Positions 40,637 through 49,213 of a stretch of 64,000 bases of DNA are shown here, piece by piece. The first letter of the stretch is position 1. Every line of letters begins with the position of its first letter. The notes under the pieces were generated by a model. It saw only the letters and a list, made by a program, of their open reading frames with translations, was not told where the DNA came from and did no database searches. The position numbers and the translations under genes are program-made. The stretch is from Labilithrix sp020430845 (GTDB lineage: Bacteria; Myxococcota_A; Polyangia; Polyangiales; Polyangiaceae), in assembly GCA_041389785.1 (NCBI GenBank), contig JAWKRH010000001.1:434001-498000 (forward strand). Direction: 5' to 3'.

Positions 40637-42378
40637 CCGAGGAACGAGCCCATGGGCGTGCGCCCCAGCTCGGGCGTGGGCGCGCCGTCACGGATCGCGA
40701 CCGCGCCGCCGACCACGACCAGCGGCACGGCGCGCTCGTTGCGACGCACCATGCGCGGCGCCCCTCCGAGGCCCTCGACCGGCGCCTCGTGGAGCTCGTC
40801 GAGGCGGTCGTCGAGCGCCTCGGGGTCGACGATCACGAGGTCCGCGCGCCGGCCGACCTCGAGGACGCCTGCGTCGAGACCGAACCACGCCGCGAGCTCG
40901 CTCGTACAGCGCTCGACCGCGCGCTCGACGCTCATGAACGGGACGCCGTCGCGGGCGGCGTCGCGCGCCATGCGGAGCATGCGGAGCTGCATGTTGTAAA
41001 AGGCCATGTTGCGGAGGTGCGCGCCGGCGTCCGAGAAGCCGACGAGGACGTCGGGGTGCGCGAGGATGCGGCGCAGCTCGCTCGGGCGGTCGTTGCCGAT
41101 CACGGTGCTCCATCGCAGGGCGTCGCCGTGCTCTGCGGCGAGGTCGAGGAAGGTGTCGATCACGTCTGCGCCGCGCTCCCGCGCGACGTCGGCGAACGAC
41201 CGCCCGACCACGCTCTCGTCGGGGCAGCCCACGATGAACGAGGCGTTGAAGTCGCGGTGGAAGACGCGCGGGAGGATCCAGCTCGTCCACTGACGCCGGA
41301 ACCACCTCCGGTAGTCGTGATCGCGGAGCAGCTCGCGTCGCTCGGCGAGATCCGCGAGGTGCAGCGCCGCGGTCCCGGCGCCGAACTCCTCGAACACGGG
41401 CACGTCGACGCCGTCGGCGTGGATGTCGAACGGGACGGGCAGCGCCTGCCATCGGAAGTCGCCGCGGAGCGCGCCGTTGACCACGCGGCTCAGGTACCCG
41501 AGCAGCCGCGCGATCGAGCGGTTCGAGCGAACGTCGACCATCGACACGATGTTGGTCTTGAGCGGCGCTCGCCCCACGCCCGCGCTCTCCCAGAGAAAGC
41601 GCAGGGCGTTGACCTTGGTGGAGATGTTGGGGATCCCTTGCAGGATGGCCCCGCGCGCGCGCAGCAGCGCGGTGAGGCGCCGGACCTCGCTCCACGGCGC
41701 GAACGTCGACGGGAGCGGCCGAGAACGAAAGCGGTCTCCGCCCAGCTTGTCCCAGGTGTTCGCGTTGACGGACGCGCCGAGCATGCCGGCGTCGAGCGCC
41801 TCGCCGAGCAGCGCGGTCATCCGATCGAGCTCGGCGCTCGTCGCGCGGGCGCGCGGGTCGGTGGCGCGCTCGAGGCCCATGACGTGGGCGCGCAGGTCGG
41901 AGTGTCCGACGAAGGCCGCGACGTTGGGGCCGAGCGCGAGCGCGTCGAAGTGCGCGCGGTAGTCGGCGGGCCCCGTCCAGACCTTCTTCTGCTCGAGCAC
42001 GGCCAGGACCTCTGCGGGAGGCAACCCCTCGACGCGCGTGAACATGTCGGCCAGGTCGGCCGGGGAGCTGAAGACGGTCCCGAGCGAGCAGCCGCCCAGG
42101 AGGACGGTCGTCACGCCGTGCCTCACCGACTCGCTCAGCGACGGCGCGATCTCGACCTCGGCGTCATAGTGCGTGTGGCAGTCGACGAACCCGGGCATGA
42201 CCCACTTGCCGCGGGCGTCGACGACCTCGCGCGCCTCGGAGGCTGCGAAGGGCGCCTCGCGGATGTCGACCACGACGCCCGCGCGGACGCCCACGCTCCG
42301 GCGCGCCGGCGCGGCGCCCCGTCCGTCGAAGAAGGTGGCGTCGTTGATGGCCAGGTCGAGCGTCTGCGGTCGTGACAT
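40408..42378 (-). CDS. Amidohydrolase family protein (D-aminoacylase-like)
   Basis: 656 residues from ATG 42378 (GGAG upstream). Metal-dependent hydrolase of the D-aminoacylase/N-acyl-D-amino acid deacylase group: PGFVDCHTHYDAEVEIAPSLSESVRHGVTTVLLGGCSLGT (HxHxD), FVGHSDLR, FIVGCPDESVVGRSF, DAGAHLRNMAFYN and a C-terminal DLVIVDPEAL. Family members usually end soon after the GxxxGYG stretch (about 580). Here the frame runs 75 residues further over Ala/Pro/Thr-rich sequence that is antisense to the neighbouring membrane-protein gene. Two TetR-type operators lie directly upstream. Confidence 0.87.
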   Translation of the reverse strand: MSRPQTLDLAINDATFFDGRGAAPARRSVGVRAGVVVDIREAPFAASEAREVVDARGKWVMPGFVDCHTHYDAEVEIAPSLSESVRHGVTTVLLGGCSLGTVFSSPADLADMFTRVEGLPPAEVLAVLEQKKVWTGPADYRAHFDALALGPNVAAFVGHSDLRAHVMGLERATDPRARATSAELDRMTALLGEALDAGMLGASVNANTWDKLGGDRFRSRPLPSTFAPWSEVRRLTALLRARGAILQGIPNISTKVNALRFLWESAGVGRAPLKTNIVSMVDVRSNRSIARLLGYLSRVVNGALRGDFRWQALPVPFDIHADGVDVPVFEEFGAGTAALHLADLAERRELLRDHDYRRWFRRQWTSWILPRVFHRDFNASFIVGCPDESVVGRSFADVARERGADVIDTFLDLAAEHGDALRWSTVIGNDRPSELRRILAHPDVLVGFSDAGAHLRNMAFYNMQLRMLRMARDAARDGVPFMSVERAVERCTSELAAWFGLDAGVLEVGRRADLVIVDPEALDDRLDELHEAPVEGLGGAPRMVRRNERAVPLVVVGGAVAIRDGAPTPELGRTPMGSFLGYGERVGPRSRATIAPIDTTSAIAPAGTSAAPTPGSAPRANTPPSKNPDGTSTTAATSPAEVQRRATAGTARAVSP

Positions 42379-42389
42379 GGGGCTCCGGG

Positions 42390-42417
42390 GTGAACGTGAG
42401 CGATTGCTCATGTTCAC
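42390..42417. promoter_or_regulatory. TetR-type operator 1
   Basis: Inverted repeat, arms GTGAACGTGAGC and GCTCATGTTCAC with a 4-base centre, 11 of 12 positions paired. It lies 12 bases upstream of the amidohydrolase start codon, where bound regulator would block transcription or initiation. Confidence 0.75.
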
Positions 42418-42434
42418 GGCGTAGCGCATCCCTG

Positions 42435-42458
42435 GAACATGAGCAAGTGCTCACGTTC
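42435..42458. promoter_or_regulatory. TetR-type operator 2
   Basis: Inverted repeat, arms GAACATGAGC and GCTCACGTTC with a 4-base centre, 9 of 10 paired, same half-site as operator 1 and centred 43 bases away (about four helical turns). It overlaps the last bases of the tetR coding sequence. Confidence 0.7.
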
Positions 42459-43125
42459 ACTTCTTGCGTTTCGGCGGGGCGCTCTTCGCGGGGGCGCGCG
42501 TCGCGGCCAGCATCGGCCCAAAGTACGCCCGGAGCATCGCCTTGAGGTGCTCGAGCAGCCGCTCGCCGCCGCGCTCGCCGCGCGCCCTCCCGCGCAGCCA
42601 GCGGCGCAAGACGGCGTCACTGGCCTCGACCGCCACGATCGCCGCCCCGCGCGCGTCCGCGCTCGCACCCTCGGCGGCGATGAGCGCCTCGACCCACCCG
42701 ACGATGCGCGCGTTGTTCGTGGCATACACCGCCTCGAGCTCCGGGTGCCCCTGCGTGGTGCCGACGAGCACGGCGAGCCCGGGGATGTCGACGTAGGCGT
42801 CGCGCAGCGTGTCGATGACGCCGTCGATCGGGTCGAGACCCGCCGGCCGCTCGAGCCGAGGCGCGAACCGCGCGGTGAGCGCGTCGAGGCTCTGCTCGGC
42901 CAGCGCGAGCAGGACGGCCTCACGGTTGGGGAAGAACTGGTACAGGGTCCCCACGGGCACGCCGGCCTCGCGCGCGATCGCGTTGGTCGTGACGGCGTCG
43001 AGGCCGCCGGCGTCGAGCAGAGCGGCGGCCGCGCCGAGGATCTTGGCGACCCGCTCCTTGCTCCGCTCCTGCACGGGCGCGCGACGCGCCTCGAGGTCGA
43101 CCTTGGGGGCGCGCGGGCGCTTCAT
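42457..43125 (-). CDS. TetR family transcriptional regulator
   Basis: 222 residues. N-terminal DNA-binding domain: RSKERVAKILGAAAALLDAGGLDAVTTNAIAREAGVPVGTLYQFFPNREAVLLALAEQ, then an all-helical ligand domain. ATG 43125 overlaps the stop of the methyltransferase-NUDIX gene (ATGA). Two matching palindromes just beyond its 3' end suggest that it represses the amidohydrolase gene from a separate promoter. Ligand unknown; a substrate of the amidohydrolase is plausible. Confidence 0.92.
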   Translation of the reverse strand: MKRPRAPKVDLEARRAPVQERSKERVAKILGAAAALLDAGGLDAVTTNAIAREAGVPVGTLYQFFPNREAVLLALAEQSLDALTARFAPRLERPAGLDPIDGVIDTLRDAYVDIPGLAVLVGTTQGHPELEAVYATNNARIVGWVEALIAAEGASADARGAAIVAVEASDAVLRRWLRGRARGERGGERLLEHLKAMLRAYFGPMLAATRAPAKSAPPKRKK

Positions 43126-44312
43126 GGCGTCACGTCGAGGGCCATGTCGACCATGGCGTCGCCGTCGAAGACGAAGCGCCCCGCGAAGCGTCGACCCGCG
43201 AGGGCGTGCGGCAGCCAGTGGGCGTCGTCGGCCCACATCTCGCCGAAGGGGATGCGGTCGAGCAGCGTCCAGAGCGGCTTGGCCTCGTCGGTCTCGATCG
43301 CCTCACCCTCGCAGTCGGTCGCGGTGAAGACGTGCGCGTGGAGCGCGTAGCCGTCGCAGAACTGGAACGACACCTCGCCTGCGAAGCGAACGCCGGTCGG
43401 CGTGACGCCCACCTCCTCACGCGTCTCGCGGATGGCGGCTTCGAGCGGGCTCTCCCCGGGCTCGATGCGTCCCCCCGGCGCGTTGACCTTGCCCGCGCCG
43501 AGCCCACGCTTCTTGCGGATGAGCAGCACCTGACCCTCGCGCACGACGAACAGGAGCGTCGCGTCGTCCTTGGGCTTCCATCGCTCCCACGCGATGTCGG
43601 TCACCTTGGTGGGCACGGGTCTCTGCGCGACGCCGAAGATGGCGAGCTCACCCAGCGTGGGCACGGCCTCGACGGGCTCGAGGCCCGCCTCCTCGAAGAG
43701 GGCGCAGAGCCGTCGCTCGTCGAACCGCCCGTATCGGCGCGAGACGGCGCGCCAGAGCACCATGCTCGCGGTGAAGCGCGGGTCGCGCGCGGCCCTCGCG
43801 CGGACGACGTCGGTGAGCGCCGACCGCGGCGCGGCGGCCGGCTCGAGAAAGACGAGGCGTCGGCCGGGCTTGACGACACGCGCGGCCTCACGGAGCACGG
43901 CCCGCGCGTCGGGAAGGAGGTAGAGAAAGCTGTGCCCGGTGACCGCGTCGAAGGTCCCGTCGGCGAACGGCAAGCGCTCGGCGTTTCCCTGTCGGAGCGA
44001 CACCGCGTGCCCCGCGCGGTCGTACGAGCTCCGGGCGCGCGCGAGGCCGACCATCGCGTGGCTCAGGTCGAGGCCCGTCACCTGCAACCCCGAGATGCGG
44101 TCGGCCATGCCGAACGCGCTCTCGCCCGGTCCGCACCCGAGGTCGAGCACGTGCTCGCCCGGCGCGAGCTGCGCCAGCTCGGCCAAGCGTCCTCCGTTGG
44201 TCCGCCACAGCGGCTGCGTCGTCAGCACCGCGTAGGGCACGGCCCCCGCCTCGAACAGGGCCGTCTGCGCCAGGGCGCGGGCCGCACGGGCCCACCGGGT
44301 CGATGCCACCAT
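43122..44312 (-). CDS. Fused SAM methyltransferase and NUDIX (MTH1-like) hydrolase
   Basis: 396 residues in two domains. Residues about 25-240: class I methyltransferase with HVLDLGCGPGESAFGMADR (SAM motif I), GLDLSHAMVGLARAR, GNAERLPFADGTFDAVTGHSFLYLLPD. Residues about 250-390: NUDIX domain, box GRIEPGESPLEAAIRETREEVG, followed by AGRRFAGRFVFDGDAMVD, which resembles 8-oxo-dGTP diphosphatase MTH1. The two are rarely joined. It heads a minus-strand operon with tetR. Whether the methyltransferase acts on nucleotides is unknown. A frameshift-joined pair is unlikely, as the frame is continuous. Confidence 0.85.
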   Translation of the reverse strand: MVASTRWARAARALAQTALFEAGAVPYAVLTTQPLWRTNGGRLAELAQLAPGEHVLDLGCGPGESAFGMADRISGLQVTGLDLSHAMVGLARARSSYDRAGHAVSLRQGNAERLPFADGTFDAVTGHSFLYLLPDARAVLREAARVVKPGRRLVFLEPAAAPRSALTDVVRARAARDPRFTASMVLWRAVSRRYGRFDERRLCALFEEAGLEPVEAVPTLGELAIFGVAQRPVPTKVTDIAWERWKPKDDATLLFVVREGQVLLIRKKRGLGAGKVNAPGGRIEPGESPLEAAIRETREEVGVTPTGVRFAGEVSFQFCDGYALHAHVFTATDCEGEAIETDEAKPLWTLLDRIPFGEMWADDAHWLPHALAGRRFAGRFVFDGDAMVDMALDVTP

Positions 44313-44376
44313 CTTGCGTGTGTTCGCACGAACTTCGGCGTTTCACAACGGGCGCCAGGCGGTGTAGGGAGCGCCC

Positions 44377-44883
44377 ATGCTCGCTCCGACTTCCTTTCGC
44401 GCATACGCCTGTGCGATCGCGCTTCTCTCCACGCTCGCCGCCGGCGACGTCGCGTGCACCAGCGACGGCGGTGGCCCGCAGTGCGCGGCGTACGTGGTGC
44501 CGGCAGGCACAGACCTGACGCAGCCCGCGACGCAGCTCCGCCGCGATGTGCTGCCGATCCTCAATCGATCGTGCGCCTTCTCGTCGTGCCACGGCTCGGC
44601 CAGCGGCCGCAACCAGGGCGTGTTCCTCGGCAACGACGCGGCGCGTGTGCGGCTCGAGATGAGCGCCGTGACCCAGCACAACAAGTCGGCCACGTACGTG
44701 GTGCCCGGCGATCCCTCGAAGAGCTTTCTCATGCACAAGATCGACGGCGATCAGTGCACGCTCGACAGCGCGTGCGAGAAGGGGAGCTGCGGCGACTCGA
44801 TGCCGCTCGGCAACCCGCTCCTGCCGGTCAGCGATCGCGACGTCATCCGTCGCTGGATCGCCCAGGGCGCCAAGGACGACTGA
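44377..44883 (+). CDS. Exported protein with CxxxxCH motif
   Basis: 168 residues. N-terminal signal with IALLSTLAAGDVAC (lipobox-like). DVLPILNRSCAFSSCHGSASGRNQGVFLGND contains C-x4-CH, seen in many myxobacterial and planctomycete proteins next to cytochrome c-like domains. Later VVPGDPSKSFLMHKIDGDQC and MPLGNPLLPVSDRDVIRRWIAQGAKDD match the end of these cytochrome-like folds, which usually close with IxxWIxxGA. Probably a small exported protein; whether the variant motif holds haem is unknown. Confidence 0.75.
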   Translation: MLAPTSFRAYACAIALLSTLAAGDVACTSDGGGPQCAAYVVPAGTDLTQPATQLRRDVLPILNRSCAFSSCHGSASGRNQGVFLGNDAARVRLEMSAVTQHNKSATYVVPGDPSKSFLMHKIDGDQCTLDSACEKGSCGDSMPLGNPLLPVSDRDVIRRWIAQGAKDD

Positions 44884-44901
44884 TCGCCGAGGGGGCGGGG
44901 C

Positions 44902-45834
44902 TCAGGTGGTTCGGCGACGTCGCGCCGACGCGGCGAAGGCGATCGCCGCGACGCACGCCGCGAGCCCCGTCACGCCCGGTCGATCGTCGGGGGTCGGCGC
45001 CACCGAGCACCCGCTCTTCTCCGTCGCGGGCGGGTCGGTGGAGCCGCAGTCCTTGGCCAACCCGCGCCGAGGGGTCGGGTCGCACGCCGTGGCCTCGATG
45101 AAGCCCGACGCGGCCACCGACGTGTCGACCGCGCGCCGCGTGGCCGACGGGTAGATCGCGCAGATGCCCTCGACGTCGTCGGGCTTGAGCGTGCGCATCT
45201 CGACCGCCCCCGGCTTGTACGACGCGTACATCGCGGCCTTCGTGTCGGTGGCGTGCGCCAATCCGAGAAAGTGTCCGGCCTCGTGGGTGAGCACGCTGAG
45301 CATGTCGAAGCCGTCACCGGGGACAGGATCGCCGACGGTGAGGTTCTTGTCCGACGAGTTGACCTCCATGTCCGCGTCGTAGATCTCGCCGGTGTCGGCG
45401 TTGAACGTGACGGTGGTGAGCGCCAGCGTGTTGTTCGGATCGCTGTGCGGCCAGACGTCGTCGCGGAACACGATGAGGTTCGAGTTCGTGCCCTTCTGGT
45501 TGTAGCGGACGTCGGTGCAGTCGACCGGCCCGAGGTTGCTGGCGGTGATGCCCACCTTGCCGCCGGCGCAGGTCGCACCGGTGAAGGTGGCGAACGCCTC
45601 GTCGACGACCGGCGAGATGACGTCGAGGGAGAAGCGCTGGCTCGCCGAGCGGCTCACGTCGTAGCCGACGCACGCGTTCTTCCAGAAGAGCGGTAGGCCG
45701 TCGGCGAAGCACACCTGCGGCTTGTAGTCGGGCGGTACGGCGACCGTGGTCGTCCTGCAGTACGCCGCGGCGCTCGTGGGGGTGAGGGCGAGCGCGACGA
45801 AGACGGCCGCCACGACGCGGCCCCTGGAGATCAT
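44902..45834 (-). CDS. Matrixin-type metalloprotease with MYXO-CTERM-like tail
   Basis: 310 residues. Signal peptide 1-24 (VVAAVFVALALTPTSAAAY). Zinc-protease motif HEAGHFLGLAHATD (HExxHxxGxxH) and Met-turn MYASY place it with matrixins (M10). The end DCGSTDPPATEKSGCSV, then LAACVAAIAFAASARRRR, has the Cys, membrane segment and basic cluster of MYXO-CTERM sorting signals, so it is probably anchored on the outer surface. Convergent with the preceding gene (18-base gap). Confidence 0.9.
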   Translation of the reverse strand: MISRGRVVAAVFVALALTPTSAAAYCRTTTVAVPPDYKPQVCFADGLPLFWKNACVGYDVSRSASQRFSLDVISPVVDEAFATFTGATCAGGKVGITASNLGPVDCTDVRYNQKGTNSNLIVFRDDVWPHSDPNNTLALTTVTFNADTGEIYDADMEVNSSDKNLTVGDPVPGDGFDMLSVLTHEAGHFLGLAHATDTKAAMYASYKPGAVEMRTLKPDDVEGICAIYPSATRRAVDTSVAASGFIEATACDPTPRRGLAKDCGSTDPPATEKSGCSVAPTPDDRPGVTGLAACVAAIAFAASARRRRTT

Positions 45835-45972
45835 GGACTTACGCTAGCACCATCCACGCGGGGCGCGCCGCGCCACCCCCGCGACGCGCCAACCGAGCGG
45901 TCGTGACGCGGCCGTTGACGCGGTGCATCTAACTCTTCGGGATGGTTGAGAAATTCAGGCCCGGGGATCAAA

Positions 45973-45989
45973 GTGCAGTGTAACTGTAC
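45973..45989. promoter_or_regulatory. Inverted repeat upstream of kinase gene
   Basis: Arms GTGCAGT and ACTGTAC around GTA, 6 of 7 paired, in the AT-richer part of the 223-base gap before the kinase. A candidate operator or promoter element; no motif name can be given. Confidence 0.35.
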
Positions 45990-46057
45990 GAAGAATTTCG
46001 ACTTTTATCTCGACCCCCGCGTGCGCGTTGTTTGGCTCCATGGTAGGGGCAGGTGCG

Positions 46058-47575
46058 ATGAATGCGGTGCGAGACATCATGTTGCCCGTCTCCGAGGGCG
46101 AGCTCGTCGCCGGGCGCTACCGCGTCACAAGCTTCCTCGGGACAGGGACCACCGGCGTGGTCGCGTGCGCCGAGGACCTCGACGCGCGAGAGACCTCCCA
46201 CGCGGGGGCGCGCGCCTCGCGCCCCGACGCGGAGCCGCGCCTCGTCGCGCTCAAGCTGCTCTGGCCACACCTGGCCGCGACGGGCGACGGGCTCGATCGT
46301 TTTCACCGGGAGCAGGACACGGCGCAGCGCCTCACCGGCGAGCACGTCCCGCGCGTGCTCGACGCGGGCGTGCACGTGCGCATCGGAGGTGCCCCCGAGG
46401 GCCCGGCGTCGGCGCGCGGGATCCCGTTCTTCGTCATGGAGCTCGTCGAGGGTCGGGATCTCGCTGCGGTGCTCCGTGAGCGAGAGGGCCGGGGCGGTCT
46501 CTCGCAGAGCGAGGTCGTCGAGATCGCGCTCCAGGTGCTCGAGGGGCTCGGTGAGGCCCACGCGATGGGCATCGTGCACCGCGACATCAAGCCCGCCAAC
46601 CTGCTCCTGACCGCGCGCGCCGACGGCAGCCCGCTGGTGAAGATCCTCGACTTCGGCATGTCGAAGGGCGCGAGCCGTGACGACGCGCTCCCGCTCGGAT
46701 CTCCCGCGTACGCCGCGCCCGAGCAGATCGCCGACGGCGCGACGGCCGACCCTCGCTCCGACATCTGGTCGCTCGGGGTCGTGCTCTACGAGCTGCTCGC
46801 GGCGCGGTTGCCTTTCGACGCCGAGGGCGTGGCGGGGCTGCTCATCGCCGTGATGACGAGCGAGCCGGAGCCCCTCACGTGCGTCGACGCGGAGCTCGCC
46901 GAGGTGGTGCACCGCTGTCTCGCGCGTGATCGCGACGCGCGCTTTGCCACCGTGGCCGACGTGGCCGAGGCGCTCGCGCCGTTCGGTCGCCCCGACGCGC
47001 CCGCCCGCGCTGCCGCCGTCCGACGGCGTCTCGCCGCCGCAGGAACGCCCGAGCCCCCGCCGGCGTGGCCGACGCGTCGCGGCTCTCGCCCGTCGTACCA
47101 CGACGACGTGCTCGTCCAGCGCCCGTCGAGCATCGCGCCCGTCGCCATGGACGCCCCCGACGTGTCGACAGGCACGCTCCGCGCCCTCCGGCCGTCGCGC
47201 GCTCGCGCCGTCGCCGCCGCCGTGGCGGTCTTCGCGCTCGCCAGCGCGGGCGGACTTCGCGCGCTCGACGTCAGCCCGGCGGAGATCGGCGCGTGGGCGC
47301 ACGAGACCGTGGGGCCGTCCACGCGCGCTCCCGCGGCCCCGACCGCGCTCCCCGCTCCGATCTCGAGTGACGTCGCGCCCACGCCCGCGAGCGCAGCGCC
47401 CGTCGAGGTCGCCGCGCCCGCGCCGGCCGGAGCCGCCCCCGTACCACCCACGACGTACACCGCGCCCAAGGCCACGCCGCGCCACCGTGCGCCGGCCCGG
47501 CCCGTAGCGCACCCTGCGCCGCGCGCGGCCAAGGAGAGCGATGACCTTCGGAAGTTCTTGGATCAGCGCAAGTAG
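46058..47575 (+). CDS. Hanks-type serine/threonine protein kinase, membrane-anchored
   Basis: 505 residues. ATG 46058 sits after AGGGGCAGG; earlier in-frame starts (46028 TTG, 46040 ATG) are possible. Kinase domain about 20-315: Gly-rich loop GTGTTG (28-33), Lys in VALKLL, HRDIKPAN with catalytic Asp, DFGMSK, and APE in YAAPEQ. All catalytic residues are intact. A membrane helix at about 390-408 (AVAAAVAVFALASAGG) leads to an Ala/Pro-rich outer part. Heads an operon with two exported proteins, and overlaps the next gene by 35 bases. Confidence 0.92.
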   Translation: MNAVRDIMLPVSEGELVAGRYRVTSFLGTGTTGVVACAEDLDARETSHAGARASRPDAEPRLVALKLLWPHLAATGDGLDRFHREQDTAQRLTGEHVPRVLDAGVHVRIGGAPEGPASARGIPFFVMELVEGRDLAAVLREREGRGGLSQSEVVEIALQVLEGLGEAHAMGIVHRDIKPANLLLTARADGSPLVKILDFGMSKGASRDDALPLGSPAYAAPEQIADGATADPRSDIWSLGVVLYELLAARLPFDAEGVAGLLIAVMTSEPEPLTCVDAELAEVVHRCLARDRDARFATVADVAEALAPFGRPDAPARAAAVRRRLAAAGTPEPPPAWPTRRGSRPSYHDDVLVQRPSSIAPVAMDAPDVSTGTLRALRPSRARAVAAAVAVFALASAGGLRALDVSPAEIGAWAHETVGPSTRAPAAPTALPAPISSDVAPTPASAAPVEVAAPAPAGAAPVPPTTYTAPKATPRHRAPARPVAHPAPRAAKESDDLRKFLDQRK

Positions 47576-48581
47576 CCGCCGCGCCGGTCTCCTCGTCCTC
47601 ACGCTCGCCGCGTTCGGATCGACTTCGTCTGCTGCGGACGCCGCCGATCCCGTCACCGCCGAGACGCTCTTCCGCGAGGGCCGCGCGCTCCTCGACGCGG
47701 GGCGCGACGCGGAGGCGTGCGAGAAGCTCTCGGCCAGTCAGCGGCTCGACCCGGCGGCGGGCACGGCGCTCGCGCTCGGGATGTGCCACGAGCGTCGAGG
47801 GTTGCTCGCCTCGGCGTGGGCCCACTACCGCGCGGCCGAAGCGCTCGGGCGTGACACGTCCCGTGCGTCGCTCGTCGCGGCCGCGCACGCCAAGGTGACC
47901 GCGCTCGAGCCGCGCCTCTCACGCCTCACCGTCCGCGTCTCACCCGACGTGGAGACGGCGGGGCTGTCGGTCTCGCGCGACGAGGTCCCGCTCGCGCCGT
48001 CGGCGTGGGGCGCGGCGATCCCGATCGATGCCGGCGAGCACGTGATCGAGGCGAGCGCGCCTGGTCGCCGCACGCGTCGGTCGCTCGTGCGGGTCGGCGC
48101 CGACGCGCGATCGTACTTCGTCGACGTCGCGCCGCTCGATCCCGTCCCAGTCGCGGCTCCGCCGGCCGCGCGGCCGCTCGTGTTCTCGCGTCCCACCGTC
48201 GAAGGGCGCTCGTCGGGCGCGCTGCAGCGCGGGTCGGGCCTCGTGCTCGTGGCGGCCGGCCTCGCGGGGATCGGTGTAGGTACATACTTTGGGCTCCGCG
48301 CGCTCGAGCGTGGTGACGAGGCCAAGCGCCTCTGCCCCACGTCGCCGTGCTCGGACGCGCGCGGCGTCGCGCTGAACGACGAGGCGCGGTCCGCGGCGGT
48401 CACGTCGACCGTGGGCCTCCTCGGCGGCGCCGCCGCGTTCTTGGGCGGCGCGGCCCTCTTCTTCACCGCGCCGAGCGCGGACGCGCCCGCGACCAAGGCG
48501 GCTCGCAACGGCTCGGTGCGCTTCTCGCCGTCGGCGCCGGGCGCGTCGGTCGGCGCGAGCTTCGTCGCGGAGGGGCTGTGA
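47541..48581 (+). CDS. TPR-containing exported protein
   Basis: 346 residues. Signal peptide about 12-32 (RRAGLLVLTLAAFGSTSSAAD). TPR-like helices at 40-115 (AETLFREGRALLDAGRDAEACEKLSASQRLDPAAGTALALGMCHERRG), a beta PEGA-type stretch 130-195, and two membrane helices (LVLVAAGLAGIGVGTYFGL; TVGLLGGAAAFLGGAALFF). This layout follows kinases in many myxobacterial genomes. Starts inside the kinase frame (35-base overlap), so co-translated. Confidence 0.78.
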   Translation: MTFGSSWISASSRRAGLLVLTLAAFGSTSSAADAADPVTAETLFREGRALLDAGRDAEACEKLSASQRLDPAAGTALALGMCHERRGLLASAWAHYRAAEALGRDTSRASLVAAAHAKVTALEPRLSRLTVRVSPDVETAGLSVSRDEVPLAPSAWGAAIPIDAGEHVIEASAPGRRTRRSLVRVGADARSYFVDVAPLDPVPVAAPPAARPLVFSRPTVEGRSSGALQRGSGLVLVAAGLAGIGVGTYFGLRALERGDEAKRLCPTSPCSDARGVALNDEARSAAVTSTVGLLGGAAAFLGGAALFFTAPSADAPATKAARNGSVRFSPSAPGASVGASFVAEGL

Positions 48582-49192
48582 AGGTGCATCGCGCGTTCGT
48601 CGTGTGCGCGGTCGCGTGGGTCGGAGCGGGATGCAGCCTCGTCGCCGGCCTCGACGACATCGACTTCGTGGAGCCCGCCGAGGCGTCTGCCCCCACCGAC
48701 CCGTCGCCGCCCCCTGACCCCGTTCGCGGAGACGCCGGGGGCTCGACGCCGGAGGGCGACTCGGCCGACGCGCCGGTGGCGGACGCGGGGCCCGACGAGG
48801 ACGCGTCGGAGGACGACGCCGCCGACGACCCGCTCGACGCCGCTCCGGATGCACGCCCCGTGCTCTTCGGCTGCGCCGAGGACGATTTTGCCGGACACGA
48901 CGGGAGACCGGTGGGCGCCGCGCGCGTCATCGTGTTCCCTGCCGCGGCCGACGCCGGGGACGCAGCTCCGTCGTACACACCGCGGTGCATGCGCGTCGCG
49001 CCGGGCCAGAGCGTGACCTTCGAGGGCCCCTTCACCCTCTATCCGCTGGTGCCTCGCCGCGGCGCCGGCAACCCGATCCGGCGCACGCTCCTCGGCGCGA
49101 GCGCGACGTTCGTGTTCCCGGCCGCGGGCACCTTCGGCTTCGTGAGCCCGGGGCGAGCCGGTATGCGCGGCGCGATCGACGTGCGCCCTTGA
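48578..49192 (+). CDS. Lipoprotein with cupredoxin-like domain
   Basis: 204 residues. GTG 48578 overlaps the TPR stop and follows GGAGG; signal with lipobox VGAGC. Residues 30-105 are an acidic Asp/Ala/Pro linker. From about 115: VGAARVIVFPAAAD, PRCMRVAPGQSVTFEGPFTLYPLVPRR, SATFVFPAAGTFGFVSPG, the strand pattern of plastocyanin-like folds. The usual His-Cys-His copper ligands are not all present (a Cys in PRCMRV, no clear H-x-C-x-H), so metal binding is doubtful. Third gene of the kinase operon. Confidence 0.68.
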   Translation: MKVHRAFVVCAVAWVGAGCSLVAGLDDIDFVEPAEASAPTDPSPPPDPVRGDAGGSTPEGDSADAPVADAGPDEDASEDDAADDPLDAAPDARPVLFGCAEDDFAGHDGRPVGAARVIVFPAAADAGDAAPSYTPRCMRVAPGQSVTFEGPFTLYPLVPRRGAGNPIRRTLLGASATFVFPAAGTFGFVSPGRAGMRGAIDVRP

Positions 49193-49213
49193 GGGGCGCG
49201 CCGCCCGGCCCGC

